A DNA stretch of 58,262 nucleotides from an uncultured Glaciecola sp. (GTDB lineage Bacteria; Pseudomonadota; Gammaproteobacteria; Enterobacterales; Alteromonadaceae). Each line of letters begins with the position of its first letter. Positions within the stretch are counted from its first letter, which is position 1. Positions 32,317-40,882 of this stretch are shown piece by piece. The notes below the pieces were generated by a model. The model had not been told where the DNA came from. It made no database searches and saw only the letters and a program-made list of their open reading frames with translations. A program made the translations under genes and the position numbers. The DNA is taken from contig CAKZLI010000032.1 in assembly GCA_937125395.1 (NCBI GenBank), positions 1 to 58,262 on the forward strand. Direction: 5' to 3'.

Positions 32317-32472
32317 GTTATCTCTAATCGTATTACCAGTGCAATATTTGTTGATGTGCAAAACATATACTACACCACCACTGTATACGGAGTTGAAACG
32401 TTAACCGCGGCAGCACTTATCAAATCTGCAGATACATTCATTGGTATCACTCCTGCATTGATATTAAATTAG
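32317..32472 (+). pseudogene. Remnant of an NYN-domain (LabA/DUF88-like) gene
   Basis: An open stretch of 51 codons ending at TAG 32470. It contains NRITSAIFVDVQNIYYTT, very like the start of NYN-domain nucleases (an isoleucine/valine strand, then the metal Asp, then QN, then YY). There is no in-frame ATG, GTG or TTG start: an in-frame stop lies at 32287-32289 and a ribosome-site-like AAGGA at 32308-32312 leads to no start in this frame. After about 25 codons the resemblance fades and the frame stops, while a real NYN domain is about 150 residues. A decayed, truncated gene is the best reading. Confidence 0.6.
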
Positions 32473-32550
32473 GCTATTTATATACTCAATCACACTAAAT
32501 ATCCTCCATTTTAAGCCGATATGTTTTTATATATTTAATCTAGGATGGAT

Positions 32551-34263
32551 ATGGTTTCTCAATTTTTTTCTACCAAAAAACGTAATAACACGACCCAAGA
32601 GGTCTTAGACCAAGCGCTTGATGCTGTCATCAGTATCAATCAAAAAAATGAAGTTTATTATTTTAATGTTGCCGCAGAAAAATTATGGGGTTACCGCCGC
32701 GAAGATGTTATTGGTAACAATGTAAAAATGCTTGTGCCTAAAATGATTCAACATAATCATGATGATATGGTTAATCGAAACCGCAAAACAGGGCAAGATA
32801 AAATCGTTGGTACCTCTAGAGATATCCAGTTAGAAAGAAAAGATGGTTCATTAATTTGGTGTAATTTATCGTTATCCAAAGTCCATATAAAAGATGAAAT
32901 TCACTATACCGCTTTTATCAAAGATATCACCAAACAAAAACTCGCAATTGAACAGATTGATCAAACGTTAGAACAAGCTGTCGATGCGGTTGTCACGGTA
33001 GATGAACATCAAAACATTGTATTTTTTAATCATGTTGCAGAGCAGTTATGGCAGACTGACCGTAAACACGTATTGCAACTGCCTGTGTTTGAATTACTAC
33101 CGGATTTTATTGAATATTGTAAAACTTCTAAGCATCAAGCAAATCAAGAAGTGCAAATTCAAAACGGCAATAATGGCACATTATGGGTAAATCTATCAGT
33201 ATCAACAGTCACACTGGCTAATAAAACCATATATACCTTATTTATCCGTGATATCGATGCTGAATATCGTCAGCGTGAACAATTTAAACTACTCTCACTG
33301 GTCGCAAATGAAACGGCAAACTCGGTCATCATTACCAATGCAGAGGGTCGAATAGAATACACTAATCCTGGCTTTAAAGATTTGACCGGCTATACCGATG
33401 CTGAAGTCATGGGTAAAAAACCCGGTGAGTTATTGCAAGGCAAGCATACATCAAAACAAACAACGCAACGGATCCGTGACAAACTCACCAGCCGTGAAGC
33501 GTTTTATGATGAAATACTGAATTATGACAAGCACGGAAATCCATATTGGATCAGCTTGGCGATTAACCCTGTGTTTGATAACCAAGGTAATCTGAATAAA
33601 TTTATATCGATACAAGCCAATATCAATGATACCAAATCCAAATCACTCGAAAATGATATCCGCCTTGATGCGATTAATCGTAGTAATATTGTATTTGAGT
33701 GGGATCACCATGGTAAATTACTCGAAGCGAATGATTTTGGAAAACAGGTATTTGGCATCACACAAGTTGAACAACTTAGCCAACAACTCAACAGTTTAAA
33801 AGATTACATTATCCCTGAACAATATAATCAGTTGACTCAAGGTCAATTTGTTAACGACGAGATCAAGCTACAAAAAGGTCAAGAGGAAGTATTACTGAGC
33901 GTTATATTATCTCCTGTATTTGATTTAGAAGGTAATTTACATAAAATTTTGATGTACGGTACTGATGTTTCTGAACGAAACGCAGTATTAATCCAAACCC
34001 ACGGTGCGATGAGCCAAGTGCTAGACAGAATAAGCAGCATCATCGATACCATTAACAATATTTCGTCGCAAACTAATTTGTTAGCATTAAACGCTGCGAT
34101 TGAATCAGCCCGTGCAGGCGAGGCAGGTCGAGGCTTTGCTGTCGTTGCCGATGAAGTAAGAAACCTAGCTGGCAGTACAACCAATTCAGCCAAAGAAATC
34201 AGTCTATTAATCGATGAAACAAAGTCACATGTAGACAGATTATCAATTTACGTTAAAAATTAA
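32551..34263 (+). CDS. Soluble PAS-domain chemoreceptor-like protein
   Basis: About 570 aa, no transmembrane segment. It has four PAS-like domains in series (roughly residues 16-128, 137-240, 250-365 and 370-480); the first and third are clearest ([41 protein letters not shown]). A short C-terminal MCP signalling hairpin follows, with [26 protein letters not shown] as tip. The MCP part ends about 40 residues after the tip, so long adaptation helices are missing, as in Aer/BdlA-like cytoplasmic sensors. Likely senses redox or oxygen through a PAS cofactor and signals to CheA/CheW elsewhere. ATG 32551 has AGGA at better spacing than ATG 32545. Confidence 0.88.
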   Translation: MVSQFFSTKKRNNTTQEVLDQALDAVISINQKNEVYYFNVAAEKLWGYRREDVIGNNVKMLVPKMIQHNHDDMVNRNRKTGQDKIVGTSRDIQLERKDGSLIWCNLSLSKVHIKDEIHYTAFIKDITKQKLAIEQIDQTLEQAVDAVVTVDEHQNIVFFNHVAEQLWQTDRKHVLQLPVFELLPDFIEYCKTSKHQANQEVQIQNGNNGTLWVNLSVSTVTLANKTIYTLFIRDIDAEYRQREQFKLLSLVANETANSVIITNAEGRIEYTNPGFKDLTGYTDAEVMGKKPGELLQGKHTSKQTTQRIRDKLTSREAFYDEILNYDKHGNPYWISLAINPVFDNQGNLNKFISIQANINDTKSKSLENDIRLDAINRSNIVFEWDHHGKLLEANDFGKQVFGITQVEQLSQQLNSLKDYIIPEQYNQLTQGQFVNDEIKLQKGQEEVLLSVILSPVFDLEGNLHKILMYGTDVSERNAVLIQTHGAMSQVLDRISSIIDTINNISSQTNLLALNAAIESARAGEAGRGFAVVADEVRNLAGSTTNSAKEISLLIDETKSHVDRLSIYVKN

Positions 34264-34283
34264 TTTCCAACCTCTTCTCCCCT

Positions 34284-34328
34284 AACCTGTGCGTGTTGTC
34301 ACATTTGACGCGCTCAGGTTTTTTTTAT
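34284..34328 (+). terminator. Terminator after the PAS chemoreceptor gene
   Basis: AACCTG (34284-34289) pairs with CAGGTT (34315-34320), extended inward by GCG/CGC-type pairs, and is followed by six more T (34321-34326). A good rho-independent terminator 20 bases after the stop codon. Confidence 0.75.
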
Positions 34329-34389
34329 TTAATCATTCAATCCGAAGAGTTAAGGTATAATTAAGCAAAGCCATTATCACAGTACCGCT

Positions 34390-34722
34390 ATGCATCCCTA
34401 TTTCAATGATCCACTTGCTATTATACTCATTGTTCCTAGCTCACACGTTAAAGCAATCATGGCATTACCTTATTACGACACGCCCTCTCTAGCGAGAGAA
34501 GGCTTTATTCATGCCTGTTTTCACCATCAGGTTGACTATGTAGTAAAGCGATTTTATCAAGGGCAAGATAATTTGACTCTGTTAGTTATTGATCCTGATT
34601 TAGTAACGGCTGAGATTAAGTATGAATCGGCAAGTGATGCACAATACGGTAATTTCCCACATGTATATGGCCAAATTAACACTAATGCGATAGTGTCACA
34701 GGCTCGAATTAATTGCATTTAA
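34390..34722 (+). CDS. DUF952 family protein
   Basis: 110 aa. It matches the DUF952 pattern: Y...SLAREGFIHACFHHQV, then VVKRFYQGQDNLTLLVIDPDLV, and near the end FPHVYGQINTNAIV. Members are small cytoplasmic proteins with conserved His and Asp residues, sometimes suggested to be enzymes; the activity is unknown. It stands between the chemoreceptor gene and rplY with its own surrounding gaps. Confidence 0.88.
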   Translation: MHPYFNDPLAIILIVPSSHVKAIMALPYYDTPSLAREGFIHACFHHQVDYVVKRFYQGQDNLTLLVIDPDLVTAEIKYESASDAQYGNFPHVYGQINTNAIVSQARINCI

Positions 34723-34943
34723 CCTAAAAACAATGGTAGACTTCGTCGCCCTTAAATTTAGGGTAATAGTACGTTATCTCATTAAGTTTTAAATCTGTTT
34801 TAGTTGTGTGTTAGTCATTCTTTTTGACATTCGCTATGGCATTGAGAAACAGTAGATAATTGTAGTATGTTCAGGTTGAATTTGGTCGCAAAATTCAACA
34901 ACATTAAATTATACATATTTGTATACAACTTGGAGACATCAAC

Positions 34944-35579
34944 ATGTCTGAAGCAATCTTTAATTTAGAAGCACAAGTCCGAACTGATCTAGGGAAAGGT
35001 GCGAGCCGCCGCTTACGTCACGAGAACAAAGTACCAGCAATCGTATATGGCGCTGACAAAGAGCCTGTATCTATTACTCTAGCTCACAACAAACTTATGC
35101 AAGCGCAAGAGTTTGAAGCGTTTTACTCACACGTATTGACTCTTGATATCGCTGGTGAAAAAGTAGAAGCGTTAGTAAAAGATATGCAACGTCACCCGTT
35201 CAAGCCTAGAATCTTGCACGTGGATTTTTTACGTATTGATGCTTCTAAAGCAGTACACACAAATGTACCAGTACATTACATCAACGAAGAAACTGCACCA
35301 GCGATCAAAGTTGAAGGTGGTCATGCTGAGCACCATGTCAATGAAATCGAAATCTCTTGTTTACCAAAAGATCTTCCTGAGTTCATCGAAGTTGATTTAA
35401 CCAATGTTGCATTAGGCCAAACGTTACATTTATCAGATGTTGTATTACCTAAAGGTGTTACATCAATTGAACTAGCTAAAGGTGAAAGCCATGATTTAGC
35501 AGTAGTAACAATCAAAGCAGCAAAAGTTAAAGCAGCTGATGCTGACGATGCTACTGACGAAGAAGCCAGCGCGGAATAA
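34944..35579 (+). CDS. rplY: 50S ribosomal protein L25, long (Ctc) form
   Basis: Binds 5S rRNA. 211 aa: an N-terminal L25 domain ([24 protein letters not shown]) plus the C-terminal TL5/Ctc beta domain ([28 protein letters not shown]) and an acidic tail. The E. coli protein lacks the second domain. GGAGA at 34932-34936 precedes the ATG. Followed at once by pth and ychF, a widely conserved trio. Confidence 0.96.
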   Translation: MSEAIFNLEAQVRTDLGKGASRRLRHENKVPAIVYGADKEPVSITLAHNKLMQAQEFEAFYSHVLTLDIAGEKVEALVKDMQRHPFKPRILHVDFLRIDASKAVHTNVPVHYINEETAPAIKVEGGHAEHHVNEIEISCLPKDLPEFIEVDLTNVALGQTLHLSDVVLPKGVTSIELAKGESHDLAVVTIKAAKVKAADADDATDEEASAE

Positions 35580-35585
35580 TCTGCA

Positions 35586-36170
35586 TTGACGGACATTCGT
35601 CTAATCGTGGGTCTGGGTAATCCAGGCCCCGAATATCAACACACTCGCCATAATGCGGGTCAAATGTTTGTTTCTTCCCTAGCACGCACCTTCTCTTGTA
35701 CCCTCAAACCTGAAAGCAAATTCTTTGGCCTTACCGGCCGAACGACCATAGCTGGACGAGATGTGCGCTTGCTCTACCCTACTACTTTTATGAACCTTAG
35801 CGGTCAAGGCGTTGCTGCTATCGCAAAGTTTTATAAAATCGAGGTAGCAAACATTTTGGTCGCTTATGATGAACTTGACCTTCCCCCTGGCATAGCTAGA
35901 TTTAAAGTTGGTGGTAGCTCAAGTCAAAACGGCATACGTGATATTGTTGCATGCATGGGTAATCAAAAAGATTTTATTCGTTTACGAATCGGTATTGGCC
36001 ATCCAGGTCATAAAAGTCGCGTGACGGGTTATGTCTTAGGCAAAGCCCCACAAAACGAACAAGAAAAAATCGACGCTGCGATTGATGAAGCGATCCGCAG
36101 TACCGAAATATTAATTAAAGACGATTTAGTCGCTGCACAGCAGCGCTTACACAGCTTTTCAGCTGAATAA
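35586..36170 (+). CDS. pth: Peptidyl-tRNA hydrolase with an altered glycine/histidine loop
   Basis: Recycles peptidyl-tRNAs that drop off the ribosome. 194 aa, starting at TTG 35586. N12, catalytic His22 (TRHNAGQ), N70 (TFMNLSG) and Asp95 ([10 protein letters not shown]) are in place. The loop that in E. coli reads GGGHGGHNG (H113, N114) reads GGSSSQNG here, one residue shorter and with both histidines gone: Gln114 then Asn115. The reading frame is clean through the loop (35910-35935). The protein is otherwise ordinary and the catalytic His-Asp pair survives, so activity is expected. Sits between rplY and ychF. Confidence 0.95.
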   Translation: MTDIRLIVGLGNPGPEYQHTRHNAGQMFVSSLARTFSCTLKPESKFFGLTGRTTIAGRDVRLLYPTTFMNLSGQGVAAIAKFYKIEVANILVAYDELDLPPGIARFKVGGSSSQNGIRDIVACMGNQKDFIRLRIGIGHPGHKSRVTGYVLGKAPQNEQEKIDAAIDEAIRSTEILIKDDLVAAQQRLHSFSAE

Positions 36171-36187
36171 CGATAGGAATAACTCCC

Positions 36188-37279
36188 ATGGGATTTAAAT
36201 GTGGCATTGTTGGTTTGCCCAACGTTGGTAAATCAACCTTATTTAACGCACTGACTAAAGCAGGTATTGAAGCGGCAAATTTTCCGTTCTGTACTATTGA
36301 ACCAAATACCGGTGTCGTGCCAGTGCCAGATCTGCGCCTTGACGCATTAGCCAAAATTGTAAATCCACAAAAGATATTACCCACCACAATGGAATTTGTT
36401 GATATTGCCGGACTAGTTGCTGGTGCATCTAAAGGTGAAGGTTTAGGGAATAAATTCCTAGCTAACATCCGTGAAACCGATGCCATTGGTCATGTGGTGC
36501 GTTGTTTTGATGATGAAAACATAGTTCACGTTTCAGGTAAAGTATCACCTGAAGATGATATCGAAATCATCAATACCGAATTAGCGTTAGCAGATTTAGA
36601 TACCACCGAAAAAGCCATTCACCGTATAGGTAAACGTGCTAAAGGTGGTGACAGTGAAGCGAAATTTGAGCTCAAAGTACTTGAAAAAATCAAACCACAT
36701 TTAGATGAAGGTGAGATGCTGCGCTCCGTTGAGCTTGAGAAAGAAGAGCTGGCAGCAATCAGCTACATGAACTTCTTAACCATCAAGCCAACTATGTATA
36801 TTGCAAACGTGGCTGAAGATGGTTTTGAAAATAATCCGTTATTGGACAAAGTTAAAGAAATTGCCGCAGCGGAAAATGCTGTCGTTGTCGCTGTATGTGC
36901 AGCCATTGAATCTGAAATATCTGAATTAGAAGATGAAGATAAAAACGAATTTTTAAGTGAAATGGGTCTTGATGAGCCAGGTCTTAACCGTGTGATCCGC
37001 AGTGGTTACGAGTTATTAACGCTACAAACATACTTTACCGCTGGCGTAAAAGAAGTGCGTGCATGGACTTTCCCTGAAGGCTCTACCGCGCCGCAAGCCG
37101 CAGGTAAAATTCACACAGACTTTGAAAAAGGCTTCATCCGTGCTGAAATCGTTGGTTTTGACGATTATATCGCTGGTAATGGTGAACAAGGTGCTAAAGA
37201 TGCCGGTAAATGGCGTCTAGAAGGTAAAGACTATATCGTTAAAGATGGGGATGTTATCCACTTCCGTTTTAACGTATAA
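36188..37279 (+). CDS. ychF: Obg-type GTPase/ATPase YchF
   Basis: 363 aa, universal P-loop protein that binds ribosomes and hydrolyses ATP in characterised members. G1 [14 protein letters not shown] (residues 9-22), switch region [10 protein letters not shown]3 [20 protein letters not shown], then a coiled region and a C-terminal TGS domain ([27 protein letters not shown]). AGGAAT at 36176-36181 precedes the ATG. Third gene of rplY-pth-ychF. Confidence 0.97.
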   Translation: MGFKCGIVGLPNVGKSTLFNALTKAGIEAANFPFCTIEPNTGVVPVPDLRLDALAKIVNPQKILPTTMEFVDIAGLVAGASKGEGLGNKFLANIRETDAIGHVVRCFDDENIVHVSGKVSPEDDIEIINTELALADLDTTEKAIHRIGKRAKGGDSEAKFELKVLEKIKPHLDEGEMLRSVELEKEELAAISYMNFLTIKPTMYIANVAEDGFENNPLLDKVKEIAAAENAVVVAVCAAIESEISELEDEDKNEFLSEMGLDEPGLNRVIRSGYELLTLQTYFTAGVKEVRAWTFPEGSTAPQAAGKIHTDFEKGFIRAEIVGFDDYIAGNGEQGAKDAGKWRLEGKDYIVKDGDVIHFRFNV

Positions 37280-37306
37280 GTTAGAGTAGACAGTTAACTG
37301 TCGTAA

Positions 37307-37378
37307 AAAAAAGCGAAATACTATTATGATAGTGCCCCCAATAAGGTGGACACTTTAGTTAATGTATTTCGCTTTTTT
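37307..37378 (+). terminator. ychF terminator with an IS3-end-like insert in its loop
   Basis: A perfect 15-bp inverted repeat (37307-37321 and 37364-37378) ending in six T. The 42-base loop is unusually long and holds a quasi-palindrome starting TGAT at 37327 and reaching GTGGACAC near 37353. It resembles the terminal sequence of IS3-subgroup elements (TGAT...CCC...AATA...GTGGACAC). No transposase accompanies it. Confidence 0.6.
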
Positions 37379-37431
37379 GTGTGCGGTCATTGATGATTTT
37401 TTAATTAGGGTAAGTGTTTTATAAATGATGG

Positions 37432-38532
37432 CTACTTACGTAACCACTTTATTACTTGCCATAGCATCAAACCAAACAACACCAGTGCACTGAATTGATG
37501 GATACCGCCAATCATGTCATCGTGTGCACCATGCGCGAGTTGCATGCTGATATCGTAATAATTGAAAATTACATCAACTGCCCACCCCGCCGCCAAGGCA
37601 GAAGAGATCAAAGCAATCAAATACAAAATCAGCTCGCGTCGACCTAATTCATTTTTGATGATCATCAACGTGGCTATGTTGGTTGCTGGACCGGTTAACA
37701 TAAACACCAATGCAGCACCTGGTGATATGCCAGCGAGCATTAATCCAACTGCAACAGGGGTTGATGCCGTAGCACAAATATACATTGGAATAGAAATCAC
37801 CACCATCACTAGCATCGCTAACGGCCCAGAGCCATAGCTCGCCATCCAGTTACTTGGTACATAGGTCAGCACTATGGCAGCAAAAAACAACCCTATTAAT
37901 AGCCATTTCATAAAATCGACTAATAGCTTATCAAAACCATACGACAATACGGCTTTAACACTGGTTAGCCAATGCTGTTTTGGCGTATCTTGTTCAGTAG
38001 CAACAGTCGAACTTGCATCACTGCCACAAGTACTTTTTGCGTGACAACAACTGCTCGTTGCGCTCTGCACATCAGATTTAACAGGTGCTTCTTGACCCCA
38101 TATCGCTATGGTCATTCCCGTAATAATTGCCGAGACAATGGCCGCAATCGGTCGCGCAATTGCCATCGGTAAGCCCATCAACGCATAGGTGATACCAATT
38201 GAGTCTACGCCTGTTTCTGGGGTAGACACCAAAAAACTTGCCGTGCTGGCTTTACTCGCACCACTGCGACGGATCCCCATCGCGACAGGAATAACCGAAC
38301 ATGAGCATAAAGGCAATGGCGCACCAATCAACGCAGCGGTGACAACGGGACGCATGCTGCTTTGCTTTTGATCAACAACATTTGAATCGACACTCGAAGT
38401 ACTGCCACCCAAGGTGTTGACTATCCACTCATTAGGTAACCACTGATGGATCATCCCAGCAATTAACATACCCAACAATAAATACGGAGCGGTTTCGGTA
38501 AACAACGCGATAAAGTTTTCAATGAGTAAAAT
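37432..38532 (-). CDS. SO_0444-type Cu/Zn efflux permease (DUF318/ArsP-like)
   Basis: About 366 aa membrane protein with 8 or more helices. It carries the family hallmark GAPLPLCSCSVIPVA and TPETGVDS in the first half, and ATASTPVAVGLMLAGISPGAA plus MLTGPATNIATL in the second. A cytoplasmic loop rich in Cys/His (SSCCHAKSTCGS) could bind metal. Family knowledge points to Cu/Zn or related export. The frame is open to 38622, but those extra 30 residues look untranslated. GGGAG (38540-38544) sits correctly before ATT 38530-38532, giving ILLIENFIALFTETAPYLLLG, the usual N-terminus. An AUU start is therefore proposed; the longer ATG form at 38622 is the alternative. Confidence 0.8.
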   Translation of the reverse strand: MLLIENFIALFTETAPYLLLGMLIAGMIHQWLPNEWIVNTLGGSTSSVDSNVVDQKQSSMRPVVTAALIGAPLPLCSCSVIPVAMGIRRSGASKASTASFLVSTPETGVDSIGITYALMGLPMAIARPIAAIVSAIITGMTIAIWGQEAPVKSDVQSATSSCCHAKSTCGSDASSTVATEQDTPKQHWLTSVKAVLSYGFDKLLVDFMKWLLIGLFFAAIVLTYVPSNWMASYGSGPLAMLVMVVISIPMYICATASTPVAVGLMLAGISPGAALVFMLTGPATNIATLMIIKNELGRRELILYLIALISSALAAGWAVDVIFNYYDISMQLAHGAHDDMIGGIHQFSALVLFGLMLWQVIKWLRK

Positions 38533-38797
38533 AACTGTTCTCCCAATACATAATGCTAATGTGTTTATAGATTGTACTGCTGGATTAATATTTGTGCCAT
38601 GACAATTTATACACCTTCTCAACAGCCTGTACTTGCTGACTAATTATTGTTACATGATATAAAATAATGTTGAATGTAAGACTCACAATTATTGTGTATT
38701 TTTACGTCAGCCAGTCATTAATCATTGCATAATTGTGTGTATTTCAGGCGTTTGCAACAAAGTTAGATGAAAAATGGCTTTTTCTCACAAAAAACAG

Positions 38798-38826
38798 TTG
38801 ACGCGCATTCTCTCAATACGCATAAT
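38798..38826 (+). promoter_or_regulatory. Sigma-70 promoter of the tRNA operon, stringent type
   Basis: -35 TTGACG (38798-38803), 17-base spacer, -10 CATAAT (38821-38826), followed by a GC-rich discriminator ACGCCCCGC. Such a discriminator is typical of stable-RNA promoters repressed by ppGpp. The first tRNA begins 40 bases after the -10. The rest of the 38533-38866 gap shows nothing else I can name. Confidence 0.8.
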
Positions 38827-38866
38827 ACGCCCCGCTTCAACGGACAAGATTGTTCGTTTGGTAAGT

Positions 38867-38943
38867 GGCTAAGTAGCTCAGTTGGTTAGAGCACATCACT
38901 CATAATGATGGGGTCGCAGGTTCGAATCCCGCCTTAGCCACCA
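38867..38943 (+). tRNA. tRNA-Met (CAT), elongator
   Basis: A 77-base cloverleaf: acceptor GGCTAAG / CTTAGCC, discriminator A with encoded CCA, and anticodon arm CATCA-CTCATAA-TGATG. The paired first base and acceptor stem fit elongator methionine tRNA and not the initiator; a CAT anticodon modified to lysidine (Ile) is less likely. First of four tRNAs in a row, as in the E. coli metT operon. Confidence 0.93.
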
Positions 38944-38988
38944 TTTATTTCTCTTGTAGGAATAAATACATAAAAGAGTAAACTCCGT

Positions 38989-39073
38989 GCGGGAGTGGTG
39001 GAATTGGTAGACACGCTGGATTTAGGTTCCAGTGCTTCACGGCGTGAGAGTTCAAGTCTCTCCTTCCGCACCA
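38989..39073 (+). tRNA. tRNA-Leu (TAG)
   Basis: An 85-base class II tRNA: acceptor GCGGGAG / CTTCCGC (one G-T pair), anticodon arm CTGGA-TTTAGGT-TCCAG, long variable arm TGCTTCACGGCGT, T arm GAGAG-TTCAAGT-CTCTC, encoded CCA. Second in the operon, matching leuW. Confidence 0.95.
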
Positions 39074-39077
39074 TTGT

Positions 39078-39153
39078 TGGGGTATAGCCAAGTTGGTAAG
39101 GCAACGGGTTTTGATCCCGTCATCCGTAGGTTCGAGTCCTGCTACCCCAGCCA
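39078..39153 (+). tRNA. tRNA-Gln (TTG), copy 2
   Basis: A 76-base cloverleaf with anticodon TTG and encoded CCA, identical to the next copy at 39237 and one base different from the copy at 31178. It starts four bases after the tRNA-Leu, so it is processed from the same precursor. Confidence 0.97.
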
Positions 39154-39236
39154 CTCTCTTTTATTTGTAGTACTTAACACGCCAGTGTTAATCAGACATG
39201 CATATACCATGTCGTCCAGTGTTTTGTTATGACCAC

Positions 39237-39312
39237 TGGGGTATAGCCAAGTTGGTAAGGCAACGGGTTTTGATCCCGTCATCCGTAGGTTCGAGTCCTG
39301 CTACCCCAGCCA
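39237..39312 (+). tRNA. tRNA-Gln (TTG), copy 3
   Basis: Identical to the copy at 39078, separated from it by 83 bases. Together with tRNA-Met and tRNA-Leu it reproduces the Met-Leu-Gln-Gln order of the E. coli metT-leuW-glnU-glnW operon. Confidence 0.97.
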
Positions 39313-39447
39313 TTTCACTGCATCTATCTAAATTTGCTTCCAAATCTATCAAAAATTAACCACTATCCTATGGATACTATGTTTTGTAGGCAAAATATCA
39401 TACACTTATCCTTAATTTAAAATACTCATCTTACAAAAGAGCCACAC

Positions 39448-40857
39448 ATGATCACCGATATCATCAATGCCATCAACACTGTCCTGTGGGGCCGTGGTCA
39501 AGTACTCATCTATATGTTACTCATTGGTGGTGTATTCTTTACGTGGAAACTCGGCTTTATTCAAATTAAATATTTTACGCATATGTTCAGTATCATGCGT
39601 AATTCAACGGCTTCTGATAAAGCCGGTATCTCTTCTTTTCAAGCACTATGTACGTCCTTATCAGCACGTGTCGGGACTGGTAATTTAGCTGGAGTTGCTG
39701 TTGCTATATCATTAGGTGGTGCAGGCGCAATATTTTGGATGTGGGTGATTGCCTTTTTAGGCATGGCAACAGGCTTTGCTGAAAGTGTCCTTGGTCAACT
39801 ATATAAGGTCAAAGATACTAACGGTGAATATCGTGGTGGACCGGCCTACTATATCCAACAAGGTCTCAAAAAGCGCTGGCTTGCCGTATTGTTCTCGTTG
39901 TGTTTATTTTTAGGCTATGGCTTTATCTTTTCAGCAGTCCAAGCCAACACTATTACCGATGCCCTTAACAATGCCTATGGAATTGATACACTTTATTCTG
40001 GGTTAGTGATTATTGGTTTAGCAGCATTAATTGTGGTTGGCGGATTCAGAGCCATTGCTAATTTCGCACAATGGGTAGTGCCATTTATGGGCGTCAGTTA
40101 TGTGCTAGTAGCACTCGTGATCATGGGTATCAACATTGATTTATTACCTGGTGTGCTCAGTGACATTGTATTGCAAGCGTTTGGATTGCAAGAAGCTGTT
40201 GCTGGTACCTTTGGCGCTGCGATTGCTAATGGTGTGCAACGTGGATTGTATTCTAATGAAGCTGGTTCGGGGAGTGTCCCGCATGCAGCTGCAGCAGCAA
40301 CACCTAACCCTAACCACCCTGCCGCCCAAGGGTATGTACAAATGCTAGGTGTGTTTGTCGATACGATGATTTTATGTACGGCTACCGCGTTTATCATTTT
40401 GTTAGCCGGCGGCAGTGCGAGTGAACAAATGGAAGGCATTCGCTTAACACAATCTGCTATGGAGTTTCATTTAGGTAGCAATGGTGCGGATTTTGTCGCA
40501 GCAGCGATTTCTTTATTTGCGTTTACCTCCGTTGTCGCTAACTATGCGTATGGCGAGAGTAATCTGCATATGTTTAAGCTCGATAACAAAATCGGTCGGG
40601 GTTGTTATACTGCCGGTTATCTAATTATGATCCTGTGGGGATCGATGGCAGCGATGCCACAAGTGTGGGCCGCGGCGGATATGGCATTAGGGCTAATGAC
40701 AGTAATCAACATGATAGCGATTGCCATGATGACTCCCACTATAGTCTCTATTACAAGAGATTACATCGGTAAGCTTGAACGCAAAGAGACCATTAGCTAC
40801 AAAACCGGTGATTGTAAGATCCAAGGTGACACAGAAAAAGGGATTTGGGATAAGTAA
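39448..40857 (+). CDS. Alanine/glycine:cation (Na+ or H+) symporter, AGCS family
   Basis: 469 aa polytopic inner-membrane transporter of the DagA/AlsT family. Family segments are LCTSLSARVGTGNLAGVA near residues 67-84, RGGPAYYIQQGLKK, and GVQRGLYSNEAGSGSVPHAAAAA, the last being highly conserved. It imports alanine or glycine with a cation. It stands alone between the tRNA operon and the oppositely oriented Fic gene; a promoter is likely in the 135 bases before it. Confidence 0.95.
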   Translation: MITDIINAINTVLWGRGQVLIYMLLIGGVFFTWKLGFIQIKYFTHMFSIMRNSTASDKAGISSFQALCTSLSARVGTGNLAGVAVAISLGGAGAIFWMWVIAFLGMATGFAESVLGQLYKVKDTNGEYRGGPAYYIQQGLKKRWLAVLFSLCLFLGYGFIFSAVQANTITDALNNAYGIDTLYSGLVIIGLAALIVVGGFRAIANFAQWVVPFMGVSYVLVALVIMGINIDLLPGVLSDIVLQAFGLQEAVAGTFGAAIANGVQRGLYSNEAGSGSVPHAAAAATPNPNHPAAQGYVQMLGVFVDTMILCTATAFIILLAGGSASEQMEGIRLTQSAMEFHLGSNGADFVAAAISLFAFTSVVANYAYGESNLHMFKLDNKIGRGCYTAGYLIMILWGSMAAMPQVWAAADMALGLMTVINMIAIAMMTPTIVSITRDYIGKLERKETISYKTGDCKIQGDTEKGIWDK

Positions 40858-40882
40858 TATCTGCAAAAACCTATTTTAACAA

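Noticed and set aside
34723..34943. Possible small gene or leader element before rplY
   Set aside because: No open frame with a ribosome site and no clear hairpin set; probably just promoter DNA.
37562..38172. Plus-strand open frames opposite the permease gene
   Set aside because: They are antisense shadows without ribosome sites or recognisable domains; the minus strand carries the conserved permease motifs.
39078..39312. Direct repeats as a mobile-element or att site
   Set aside because: The repeats are two identical tRNA-Gln genes of a normal tRNA operon; no integrase or phage gene is near.
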